Shown here piece by piece: positions 17,374 through 25,112 of a DNA stretch of 64,000 nt. Each line of letters opens with the position of its first letter. The first letter of the stretch is position 1. The notes under the pieces are model-generated. The model did no database searches. It saw only the letters and a list, made by a program, of their open reading frames with translations, and was not told the DNA's origin. Source of the stretch: Saccharothrix sp. ST-888 (GTDB lineage Bacteria; Actinomycetota; Actinomycetes; Streptomycetales; Streptomycetaceae); contig NZ_JYJF01000003.1 of NCBI RefSeq assembly GCF_000955975.1, positions 1 to 64,000 on the forward strand. Reading direction: 5' to 3'. A program made the translations under genes and the position numbers.

Positions 17374-18741
17374 ATGTCTGTCGCCACCGGCATCTGCGCC
17401 CCCCTCCCCGTTCTCGGCCACGACGTCCAGGTCCCGCTGGTCAGCGGTGACAAGGTCACCTACGCCGCGCTGGACTACGCCGCCAGCTCCCCGGCACTTC
17501 AGCGGGTCTGGGACGACGTCGCCGCCTACGCCCCGTACTACGGCAGCGTGCACCGGGGTGCCGGGTACCTCTCGCAGCTCTCCACCGACCTGTTCGAGCA
17601 GAGCCGCCGCACCGTCGCCGACTTCCTCGACCTGCGCGAGGGCGACCAGGTGGTCTTCACCCGGGCCACCACCGACTCGCTCAACCTGCTGGCCGGCGTG
17701 GTCCCGGCGGGCACCCGGGTCTTCGCCTTCGAGACCGAGCACCACGCCTCGCTGCTGCCGTGGCGCCGCGAGGGCGTGACGGTCAGCTACCTGCGCGCCC
17801 CGCGCTCGCACGCGGAGGCCGTCGCCGCGCTGGACGCCGCGCTCGCCGAGCACCCGCACGGCCCGCGGCTGTTCTGCGTGACCGGTGCCTCGAACGTGAC
17901 CGGGGAGCTGTGGCCGGTCGCCGAGCTGACCGAGGTCGCCCACCGGCACGGTGCCCGGGTGGTGCTGGACGCCGCGCAGCTGGCCCCGCACCACCGGGTG
18001 TCGGTCCGTGAGCTGGACGTCGACTGGATCGCCTTCTCCGGCCACAAGCTGTACGCCCCGTTCGGCGCGGGCGTGCTGGCCGGGCGCGGCGACTGGCTGG
18101 ACGCGGCCGAGCCGTACCTGGCGGGCGGCGGGGCCAGCCGCACGGTGGCCCGGGAGGTGGACGGCTCGGTGGCCGTCGAGTGGCAGCAGGGCCCGGCCCG
18201 GCACGAGGCCGGGTCGCCCAACGTGATCGGCGCCTACGCCATCGCCTCGGCCTGCCGGGCGCTCAGCGAGGCCGGGTTCGACGCGCTCCAGGCCCGCGAG
18301 CAGCAGCTGGTCGAGCGGCTGAAGGCCGGGCTGGCGCAGATCCCCGAGGTCAAGGTGCTCAGCCTGTTCGGTACGGACGCCGCACGGGTGGGCGTGCTCT
18401 CGTTCGTGGTGGAGGGCTGGAACAGCTCGCACTTCGCGGCGGCGCTCTCCGCCGAGTACGGCATCGGGGTGCGGGACGGCCTGTTCTGCGCACACCCGCT
18501 GGTCCGTACCCTGCTGGGCGGGGAGCCGGAGGCCGGTCAGGTCTCCGCGTGCGGTGCGCCGGAGCCCTCGCTGCCCGGCGAGCGCAGCCTGAACGCGATC
18601 CGGGTCAGCTTCGGCGCCGGAACGCCGGACGAGCACCTGGAGCGCTTCCTGGCGGCCGTCCGCGAGCTGGTCGCGGACGGCGCGCGGTGGACCTACCGGA
18701 GCGAGGGCGGACGCTGCGTCGCGGACACCCGGCGGGCCTGA
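17374..18741 (+). CDS. Class-V aminotransferase / SufS-like cysteine desulfurase
   Basis: 455-residue PLP enzyme. PLP lysine K225 sits in FSGHKLYAPFG. The position of the SufS catalytic cysteine is conserved as C372 in RDGLFCAHPL, so it may be a working group-II cysteine desulfurase or a related C-S lyase. ATG at 17374 follows GAGGAG. SAM-IV control upstream implies a task in sulfur or methionine metabolism. It differs clearly from the NifS-TusA fusion at 3756-5153. The true substrate is not shown by context. Confidence 0.85.
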   Translation: MSVATGICAPLPVLGHDVQVPLVSGDKVTYAALDYAASSPALQRVWDDVAAYAPYYGSVHRGAGYLSQLSTDLFEQSRRTVADFLDLREGDQVVFTRATTDSLNLLAGVVPAGTRVFAFETEHHASLLPWRREGVTVSYLRAPRSHAEAVAALDAALAEHPHGPRLFCVTGASNVTGELWPVAELTEVAHRHGARVVLDAAQLAPHHRVSVRELDVDWIAFSGHKLYAPFGAGVLAGRGDWLDAAEPYLAGGGASRTVAREVDGSVAVEWQQGPARHEAGSPNVIGAYAIASACRALSEAGFDALQAREQQLVERLKAGLAQIPEVKVLSLFGTDAARVGVLSFVVEGWNSSHFAAALSAEYGIGVRDGLFCAHPLVRTLLGGEPEAGQVSACGAPEPSLPGERSLNAIRVSFGAGTPDEHLERFLAAVRELVADGARWTYRSEGGRCVADTRRA

Positions 18742-18760
18742 CGCCGGGCGGGCCGGGGGA

Positions 18761-19042
18761 CTACTCGTCGAGGCCCAGCGCGAAGGCGGCTTCGAGGTCG
18801 TGCTGGGAGTAAGTGCGGAAGGCGATCTGGGTCTGGGTGTCCAGCACCCCGGGGACCTTGTTGAGCTTGCCGGGGATCACCGCGGCCAGATCGTCGTGGC
18901 GCCGCACCCGCACCATCGCCACCAGGTTGTAACCGCCGGTCACCGAGTACACCTCGCTGACGCCCTCGATGGCGGCGATGGCCTCGGCGATCTCGGGGAT
19001 CCGGTCGACGCTGGTCTTGATGAGAACGATCGCGGTGATCAC
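18761..19042 (-). CDS. Stand-alone Lrp/AsnC ligand-binding (RAM) domain protein
   Basis: 93 residues equivalent to the C-terminal effector domain of Lrp/AsnC regulators, with no helix-turn-helix. ITAIVLIKTSVDRIPEIAEAIAAI begins the alpha-beta fold and VYSVTGGYNLVAMVRV is the typical core. Such proteins may bind amino acids and modulate partners by oligomerising. The GTG start (19040-19042) overlaps the rhomboid stop by 4 nt, with AGGAG 7 nt upstream inside the rhomboid gene, so the two are translationally coupled. Confidence 0.88.
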   Translation of the reverse strand: MITAIVLIKTSVDRIPEIAEAIAAIEGVSEVYSVTGGYNLVAMVRVRRHDDLAAVIPGKLNKVPGVLDTQTQIAFRTYSQHDLEAAFALGLDE

Positions 19043-19848
19043 TCGTCGGCTCCTGTCCGTGGGGAGGGGGCCAGCGTATCGGGGCGGCCCAGGGTGGCCG
19101 CCCAGGTGACCAGGTACCCGGTGGCGAAGCCGATCACGTGCACCAGGTACGCGACCTCGGAGCCGCCCGAGTGCACCGACCACCACTGCAGGGCGAACCA
19201 CAGGCCCAGCACCAGCCAGGCGGGGAAGCGCAGCGGCAGGAAGAACAGCAGCGGTACCAGCGCGGTGACCCGGGCCGTCGGGTAGAGCCGCAGGTAGGCG
19301 CCGAGCACCCCGGCGATCGCCCCCGAGGCACCGACCAGCGCGCGCACCGCCTCCGTCGAGTGCACCTGTGCGCAGGCGTAGCCGTAGGTGGCCAGCGCGC
19401 CGACGGTGAGGTAGCCGAGCAGGAAGCGGATCCGGCCGAAGCGCTCCTCGACGCCGGGGCCGAAGACGAACAGGAAGAGCATGTTCCCGAGCAGGTGCAG
19501 CCAGCCGGCGTGCACGAAGAAGGACGTGAACACCGAGAGCGCCGGGATCTTGCCGGGGTCGGGGGAGAGCAGGCAGCCCGGGACCACCGGCGGCAGGGTG
19601 GCCAGCTGGTCGGGGGTGAGCGGCCGGTTGGTGATCAGCTCGACGGGCACCGCGCCCCAGCGCTGCTCGTAGCGCTGCTCGGCGCAGACCCGGTCCGGTC
19701 CGGTGCCGTAGCGCGGGTTGAGGCCGAAGCTGGGGCCGATCAGCAGGAGCAGCGAGCTGATCGCGATCAGGGTGAGGGTGGCCACCGGGGCTCTGACGGG
19801 CGGGACGCCGTCCTTGGCGGGGAGGTGGTCGAGGACGGGAGTCGCCAT
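19039..19848 (-). CDS. Rhomboid family intramembrane serine protease
   Basis: 269 residues with about seven hydrophobic segments. The catalytic serine lies in GASGAIAG and the histidine in HVIGFATGYL. The HAGWLHLLGNMLFLFVFG stretch is the classic rhomboid loop with its HxxxN motif. It has a long first extracytoplasmic loop with cysteines (VCAEQRYEQ, PGCLLSPD). The start is uncertain: GAGGA lies 12 nt before this ATG (19846-19848) and touches another ATG at 19858-19860. The substrate is unknown. Confidence 0.88.
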   Translation of the reverse strand: MATPVLDHLPAKDGVPPVRAPVATLTLIAISSLLLLIGPSFGLNPRYGTGPDRVCAEQRYEQRWGAVPVELITNRPLTPDQLATLPPVVPGCLLSPDPGKIPALSVFTSFFVHAGWLHLLGNMLFLFVFGPGVEERFGRIRFLLGYLTVGALATYGYACAQVHSTEAVRALVGASGAIAGVLGAYLRLYPTARVTALVPLLFFLPLRFPAWLVLGLWFALQWWSVHSGGSEVAYLVHVIGFATGYLVTWAATLGRPDTLAPSPRTGADE

Positions 19849-20049
19849 GCTGACGAGCATTCCTCGGACGGTCCCGGACGACACCGCGGTGTACTGCGTG
19901 CGGGTTACCCGTCGCCCGGTGTCCGGGAGGTCCGGACCGGTGGCGGTCGGGGTGCCGGCAGGCAATAGGCTGGGCCTCCACACCGCACCAGCCACCGCAG
20001 GCGACCTGGGCGACAGCCGAGGACAGCACCGATCGAAAGGACCGGGCCG

Positions 20050-20301
20050 ATGAGCATCGCCGCCCCCACCGCTGAGACCCGCTGGCGCTGCACCCTCTGC
20101 GGCAATCTGACCCGGTTCGACGTGACCCGTTCGGCGAAGGTCGTCGAGTACCTGCACTTCGACCTCGCGGGCGAGTCCAAGGTGGAGGAGACCGAGGTGC
20201 TGACCGAGACCGTCGAGTCGGTCCGCTGCCGCTGGTGCAACGCGGTGGACCAGGTCGAGCTGGTGGCCCGTCCCGGTGCCGAGGAGCAGCAGGACGCCTG
20301 A
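20050..20301 (+). CDS. Small CxxC...CxxC (zinc-ribbon-like) protein
   Basis: 83 residues. Two cysteine pairs, CTLC (residues 14-17) and CRWC (about 59-62), suggest one bound zinc in a ribbon fold around an acidic middle (VEETEVLTETVES). ATG at 20050 follows AAAGGA. It is divergent from the rhomboid gene and about 200 bp before the NYN protein. I recognise it only as a conserved hypothetical type; DNA, RNA or protein binding are all possible. Confidence 0.8.
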   Translation: MSIAAPTAETRWRCTLCGNLTRFDVTRSAKVVEYLHFDLAGESKVEETEVLTETVESVRCRWCNAVDQVELVARPGAEEQQDA

Positions 20302-20510
20302 CCCCGGACCGCCCCGCCCCGGTAGCCGAGCGCCCACTGGCGCGGACCGTGGCGGGGCCGCTGTCCCTTGGGGCGCGGGGCTTGCGGTCCCGGTGTGTGG
20401 CGCGGTCCCGGGTGGGGCACGGTACACGGGACAATTGCAGAGAGCGGTGGGTTTGAGGGCAGCGGCAACGGGCCGTACGGACCCCGCAGAGCAGAATCGG
20501 AGCCGAGGAC

Positions 20511-22064
20511 GTGGTGGACACAGCGAGGGGGCCGGCCGAGCCGCAGGGGCGTCCGCCCGCTGTGGACCAGGCCGGTGCCGTCCCGGTGGCCGGTGCCGCT
20601 CACGGTCCCGAGACGGAGTCGGCCGGGCAGCCCGGTACGGACGGCGGTGCCCGGGTCACTGAGGCCGCCGGGGCCGAGGCCGCCGAGCCCGCTGAGGCCA
20701 CCGGAGCCGACAGCGCGGAGAGCGCCGGGGCCGAGGAGGCCGAGAGCGCCGACGTCGAGCAGTTGGACCGGCCGCTGCCCGAGGGGGTGCGCCGCCGGGT
20801 GGTCGGGATCGCCGCCGACGCGCTGGGCGGACTGCCGGCCGTCGACGTGCCCGCCTCGCTGCGCCAGTACGCGAAGTTCACCCCGGCCCGCCGGGCCAAG
20901 TACGCGGGGACGGCGCTGGCCGCCGCCCTGGAGTCGGAGCCGCTGTTCCGGCTCCGGATAGCGGACCGGCTTCGGCTGGGCCAGCCCGATCTGGTCAGGG
21001 CGCTGGAGGCCGGGAGCGTGCCCGGCGCCGCCGACCCGATGGACGTCGCCGCCGCCGCGTACCTGCTGCGGCCGGTCGGCTGGGCCAGGCTGGTGGCCGA
21101 GGCCGGGGAACAGGTGGAGCGGGCGGGCGCGGAGGGCGCGGCGGCCGAGGCCGCCCGGCTGGTGGAGAAGCTCCAGGAGGAGCTGACCGAGGTGCGTTCG
21201 CAGGCGCGGGCCGATCTGGACCGCCAGCGGGCCGAGGCCGAGGGCGTCCGCCGGGAGGCGGAGTCGCTGCGCAAGCGGGTCCGCAGTCTGGAGAGCGACA
21301 CCCGGCGGGCCCAGGCCGAGGCGCGCAAGCTGCAGGTCGAGCTGGACGCGGCCAGGGCCGCCGCCGCTACCGAGCGCAGTGCGGCCGAGGGCGAGGCGCG
21401 GCGGCTGCGGCACCGGATCGCCGAGCTGGAGACGGCCCTTGAGGCCGGTCGCCGTTCGGCCAGGGAGGGGCGCAGCGTCGAGGACATGCGGCTGCGGCTG
21501 CTGCTGGACAGCGTGCTGCAGTCGGCGCAGGGCCTCCAGCGCGAGCTGGCGCTGCCGGTCTCGCAGATCCGTCCGGCCGATCTGGTGGACGCGGTGGTGC
21601 CCGACTCGGCCTCGCCGAACGACGTGGCCAGGCGCGGCCTGGCGGAGGACGATCCGGCGCTGCTGGACCAGCTGCTGGCGATCCCTCAGGTCCACCTGGT
21701 GGTGGACGGCTACAACGTCACCAAGACCGGCTATCCGGCCCTGCCGCTTGAGCAGCAGCGGATCCGGCTGCTGGGCGGTCTGGCGATGCTGGCGCAGCGC
21801 ACCCAGGCGGAGGTGACCTGTGTCTTCGACGGCCAGGACCTGGACGTTCCGGTGATCATGGCGCCGCCGCGCGGGGTCCGGGTGCGGTTCAGCCGGACCG
21901 GGGAGACGGCGGACGAGCTGATCCGGCGTCTGGTGCGGGCCGAGCCGCAGGGGCGTCCGGTGGTGGTGGTCTCCGCTGACAAGGAGGTCGCCGACGGGGT
22001 GCGGAAGGCGGGCGCGCGTCCGGTGGCCTCGGTACTGCTGCTGAACCGGCTGTCACGCTCCTGA
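20511..22064 (+). CDS. NYN/PIN-like domain protein with coiled coil
   Basis: 517 residues. An Ala/Glu-rich disordered N terminus (1-85) and a helical region (85-190) are followed by a long coiled coil (about 195-325, heptads rich in Glu/Arg/Leu). The C-terminal NYN (YacP-like) PIN-fold domain (about 385-515) carries VVDGYNVTK, CVFDG and VVSADKEVADGV with acidic residues that bind metal in RNases of this fold. It is likely an RNA-processing or RNA-binding factor that oligomerises. Start GTG at 20511 (a GTG GTG pair), with GAGG upstream. Confidence 0.85.
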   Translation: MVDTARGPAEPQGRPPAVDQAGAVPVAGAAHGPETESAGQPGTDGGARVTEAAGAEAAEPAEATGADSAESAGAEEAESADVEQLDRPLPEGVRRRVVGIAADALGGLPAVDVPASLRQYAKFTPARRAKYAGTALAAALESEPLFRLRIADRLRLGQPDLVRALEAGSVPGAADPMDVAAAAYLLRPVGWARLVAEAGEQVERAGAEGAAAEAARLVEKLQEELTEVRSQARADLDRQRAEAEGVRREAESLRKRVRSLESDTRRAQAEARKLQVELDAARAAAATERSAAEGEARRLRHRIAELETALEAGRRSAREGRSVEDMRLRLLLDSVLQSAQGLQRELALPVSQIRPADLVDAVVPDSASPNDVARRGLAEDDPALLDQLLAIPQVHLVVDGYNVTKTGYPALPLEQQRIRLLGGLAMLAQRTQAEVTCVFDGQDLDVPVIMAPPRGVRVRFSRTGETADELIRRLVRAEPQGRPVVVVSADKEVADGVRKAGARPVASVLLLNRLSRS

Positions 22065-22288
22065 CCTGCGGGTTCGACTCCTTCGCCGGGGGCTTGGGGT
22101 GGCGTTGAAAGGTAGTCGGGAGGACAGCGGCCGGATGTGACGGTTCGGTGAATCCCCTGCGTGGGCACGGGGTTGGGGGCGGTGGGGAGTGGCGCTTATC
22201 TGTCATCTTCACTAGGGTCTGGCGTCAAACCTATTTTCCGGATTTCCGCCCGATCGGACGGGTCCAGCAGGAAGAAGGAGCTAGACCC

Positions 22289-23317
22289 TTGGCCACCCAC
22301 CGCCGTCCCAAGCAGCCGAGCCGTGCGCGGGTCTCCGTGCTGACCGCTGCAGCTGCGACTGCGGTCGCCCTCTCCGCCAATGCGAGTGCCCACGCGGCAC
22401 CCGCCCAGCCGAGCAAGGACGAGGTCAAGGTCCAGATCGACCAGCTGAACACCGAGCAGGAGCAGGCGGCCGAGAAGTTCAACGGCGCCCAGGAGCGGGC
22501 CGACCAGCTGCGCAAGCAGGCCGACCAGCTGCAGGACCAGGTCGCGCGCGGCCAAGACCAGCTGACGCAGCTGCAGAACGGCCTGTCGGCGGTGGCCGGC
22601 GAGCAGTACCGCTCGGGCGGGATCGACCCGACCGTGGCGCTGATGCTCTCCGCCAACCCGGACGGCTACCTGGAGCAGGCGTCCAGCGCCCAGCAGGTCA
22701 ACCAGACCGAGGCCGACATCCTGAAGGCGCTCAAGGAGCAGCAGGCCCGGCTGGACCAGCAGAAGCAGGAGGCCGCCACGGTCCTCGCCGAGCTGGACAG
22801 CAACACCAAGGAACTTAACGACGCCAAGGCGCAGGTGCAGCAGAAGCTGCAGGACGCCACCAACCTGCTCAACACGCTCACCGCGCAGGAGCGGGCCGCG
22901 GTGATGGCCGCCGACCGGGCCTCGCGCGGCGATTCCCGCGCCGACCTCGGCCCGCTGCCGAGCGCGGGCGGCTACGCCGGCGTTGCGGTCAGTGCGGCGT
23001 TGAGCAAGCGCGGCTCGGACTACGTCTGGGGTGCCGACGGGGCGTCCACCTTCGACTGCTCGGGCCTGATGCAGTGGGCGTACGCGCAGGCCGGTGTCTC
23101 GCTGCCGCGCACCTCGCAGGAGCAGGCCGGGGTCGGGACCCGGGTGCCCTCGCTCGCCCAGGCGCAGCCGGGCGACCTGGTCATCTACGGCAGTGACGCG
23201 CACCACGTCGGGATGTACATCGGCAACGGCATGGTGGTGCACGCCCCGCACACCGGTGACGTGGTGCGGACGATGCAGGCGGACGCGATGTCGATCCTCA
23301 CCATCCGCCGCGTCTGA
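22289..23317 (+). CDS. Secreted NlpC/P60 (C40) peptidoglycan endopeptidase, copy 1
   Basis: 342 residues. A signal peptide (RVSVLTAAAATAVALSANASAHA) is followed by a coiled coil (about 35-205), then an NlpC/P60 domain with catalytic C257 in FDCSGL and the His in DAHHVGMYIG. The layout is that of RipA/RipC-type enzymes that cut peptidoglycan stems, with the coiled coil restraining activity. TTG start at 22289 lies 9 nt after GAAGGAG. First of three tandem homologues; its leader lacks the riboswitch of copy 2. A candidate -10 TAGGGT lies at 22213-22218. Confidence 0.95.
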   Translation: MATHRRPKQPSRARVSVLTAAAATAVALSANASAHAAPAQPSKDEVKVQIDQLNTEQEQAAEKFNGAQERADQLRKQADQLQDQVARGQDQLTQLQNGLSAVAGEQYRSGGIDPTVALMLSANPDGYLEQASSAQQVNQTEADILKALKEQQARLDQQKQEAATVLAELDSNTKELNDAKAQVQQKLQDATNLLNTLTAQERAAVMAADRASRGDSRADLGPLPSAGGYAGVAVSAALSKRGSDYVWGADGASTFDCSGLMQWAYAQAGVSLPRTSQEQAGVGTRVPSLAQAQPGDLVIYGSDAHHVGMYIGNGMVVHAPHTGDVVRTMQADAMSILTIRRV

Positions 23318-23335
23318 CAGCTGACGGTCGAGGGC

Positions 23336-23364
23336 CGGCGGGCGATCGGGTATTCGGCCCGCCG
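23336..23364 (+). terminator. Hairpin after hydrolase copy 1
   Basis: CGGCGGGC (23336-23343) pairs with GCCCGCCG (23357-23364), 13-nt loop, 19 nt after the stop. It is followed by AAATCTTCCTG, only weakly T-rich. Confidence 0.6.
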
Positions 23365-23499
23365 AAATCTTCCTGTGATGCAGGGCACTTCCGCGGGCTT
23401 TTCCGGTGAAAGCCTGTCAGCCAACCGTGCCGGGTCTGTCACTCCGGGTCGATTCACAAACGAACTTGTCGGTGATTCAGAATTTTTTCTGACAAGGAT

Positions 23500-23529
23500 T
23501 TGAACGGATCACGGTTTCGTTACTAGTGT
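23500..23529 (+). promoter_or_regulatory. Promoter ahead of the c-di-AMP riboswitch
   Basis: TTGAAC (23500-23505), 18-nt spacer, TAGTGT (23524-23529). The surrounding AT-rich stretch (GAATTTTTTCTGACAAGG) stands out in this GC-rich window. Confidence 0.65.
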
Positions 23530-23549
23530 CGTGACCTGAACCACCGCAC

Positions 23550-23795
23550 AGTCGATCACCCAGTCGGGGTGGCGGCGGGGGTTACCGCCGAGTCCGAGAG
23601 GCAGCGGGGCAGTTCAACTGCCTTACGGGGAAGCCCCATCAGGGGCGCTGCGGATCGGAGCCGGGGAACCACGTTCCTCGGGGTGAATCGGCGCCAGGTC
23701 GGTCGGCCGTCGTGGACGGCGACCGGTGAGGCGTCGTAGGGCATCTCTTCCAGCCCGAACCCGTCAGCTCACCCGGTAGGCGGACGTAGGAAGAA
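23550..23795 (+). ncRNA. Cyclic di-AMP riboswitch (ydaO-yuaA class)
   Basis: The conserved parts are present in order: a GGGGTGAATCGGC block near 23678, GTAGGGCATCTCTTCC near 23736, CCCGAACCCGTCAGCTCACC, then GGTAGGCGGA before the ribosome-binding site. This class is known ahead of Streptomyces cell-wall hydrolases, where c-di-AMP binding lowers expression. The 5' boundary is approximate. The long distance from promoter to GTG (about 280 nt) fits a structured leader. Confidence 0.9.
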
Positions 23796-23808
23796 GGAGT
23801 CCGCCTTC

Positions 23809-24924
23809 GTGGCGTCCCATCGTCGTCCCAAGCCTGCAAGCCGTACCCGTGTCACCATCCTGACCGCGGCAGCCGCGACCGCAGTCGCGCTCTCCGCGCA
23901 GACCGGCGCGCACGCCGATCCGAAGCCGACCAAGGACGAGGTCGCGACCCAGGTCGACCAGCTCAACGGGCAGGCCGAGGTCGCCACCGAGAAGTTCAAC
24001 GCGGCGACCGAGAAGCAGCAGACCCTGCAGAAGCAGGTCAGTGACCTGCAGGACCAGGTGGCTCGCCAGCAGGACCAGGTGAGCACCGTCCAGGGCGGGC
24101 TCGCCGAGATCGCGGCGGAGCAGTACCGCAACGGTGGCATATCCCCGACGGTCCAGCTGATGCTCTCCAGCTCGCCGGACTCCTTCCTCTCCAAGGCCGA
24201 CTCGGTCCAGCAGGTCGGCCTCTCGCAGGCCGATGCGCTCAAGACGCTCAAGAGCGAGCAGGAGAAGCTCGACCAGCAGAAGGCCGAAGCCCAGCAGAAG
24301 CTGGCCGAGCTGGATGCCACCACCAAGGACCTGAAGGCGTCCAAGGAGGACGTCCAGGCCAAGCTGGCACAGGCCAAGGCGCTGCTCGACACGCTGACCC
24401 AGCAGGAGCGCGAGGCGATCAAGGCCGCCCAGGACAAGGCCGCCGCCGATGCGGCCGCCAGCGCCCGCGCCTCGCGCGACAGCAGCCGCACCGACCTCTC
24501 CTCCGGTGGTTCCGGCGGCGGCAGCAGCAGTGGTGGCAGCAACGCCGGCGGCAGCGTCAACGCGCCGTCCGGTTCGTACGCCGCCGCCGCGGTGGCCGCC
24601 GCCGAGTCGCAGCAGGGCAAGCCCTACCTCTGGGGTGCCGTCGGTCCGGACTCCTTCGACTGCTCGGGTCTGATGGTCTGGGCGTACGCCAAGGCCGGTG
24701 TCTCGCTGCCGCGCACCTCGCAGGAGCAGGCCTCGGCCGGCACCGACGTGGGCACCGACATCTCCAACGCCCGTCCCGGCGACCTGATCATCTACTACAG
24801 CGACCAGCACCACGTCGGCATGTACGTGGGCGGCGGCCAGGTCATCCACGCGCCGCGCAGCGGCAAGCCCGTCCAGTACATGGGCGCCACCCTGCTGCCC
24901 ATCTCGGCGATCATCCGGGTCTGA
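23809..24924 (+). CDS. Secreted NlpC/P60 (C40) peptidoglycan endopeptidase, copy 2
   Basis: 371 residues. A signal peptide (VTILTAAAATAVALSAQTGAHA) leads into a coiled coil (about 40-210), a Ser/Gly-rich linker (about 225-255), and an NlpC/P60 domain with C285 in FDCSGL and the catalytic His in QHHVGMYVG. GTG at 23809 with GAAGGAG 9 nt upstream. Close paralogue of copies 1 and 3, with identical PRTSQEQA after the active site in copies 1 and 2. Expression should respond to c-di-AMP through the leader RNA. Confidence 0.96.
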   Translation: MASHRRPKPASRTRVTILTAAAATAVALSAQTGAHADPKPTKDEVATQVDQLNGQAEVATEKFNAATEKQQTLQKQVSDLQDQVARQQDQVSTVQGGLAEIAAEQYRNGGISPTVQLMLSSSPDSFLSKADSVQQVGLSQADALKTLKSEQEKLDQQKAEAQQKLAELDATTKDLKASKEDVQAKLAQAKALLDTLTQQEREAIKAAQDKAAADAAASARASRDSSRTDLSSGGSGGGSSSGGSNAGGSVNAPSGSYAAAAVAAAESQQGKPYLWGAVGPDSFDCSGLMVWAYAKAGVSLPRTSQEQASAGTDVGTDISNARPGDLIIYYSDQHHVGMYVGGGQVIHAPRSGKPVQYMGATLLPISAIIRV

Positions 24925-24940
24925 CCCGTACCCGATCGAG

Positions 24941-24977
24941 CGCAGGCCCGGCCCTCCCCGTGGGGGCCGGGCCTGCG
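24941..24977 (+). terminator. Terminator after hydrolase copy 2
   Basis: Fourteen-bp stem (24941-24954 with 24964-24977), 9-nt loop, beginning 17 nt after the stop. Confidence 0.85.
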
Positions 24978-25038
24978 GCGTTTCCGGACGGTCGAGTTTA
25001 TGTCCTATTAGTGGTCGAATATTCGGTGTTACAAGGGT

Positions 25039-25068
25039 TTGGACTAGATCCTCCGGACTCGCTAACGT
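25039..25068 (+). promoter_or_regulatory. Promoter of hydrolase copy 3
   Basis: TTGGAC (25039-25044), 18-nt spacer, TAACGT (25063-25068), 45 nt before the ATG. The short leader leaves no room for a riboswitch. Confidence 0.6.
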
Positions 25069-25112
25069 CTGGCCCCGGACCTTAGCCGAGGACGAATGGA
25101 GCAGCCGCCCCG

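Noticed and set aside
22065..22288. c-di-AMP riboswitch ahead of hydrolase copy 1
   Set aside because: The stretch GGTGAATCCCC near 22150 recalls one conserved block, but the other blocks are absent.
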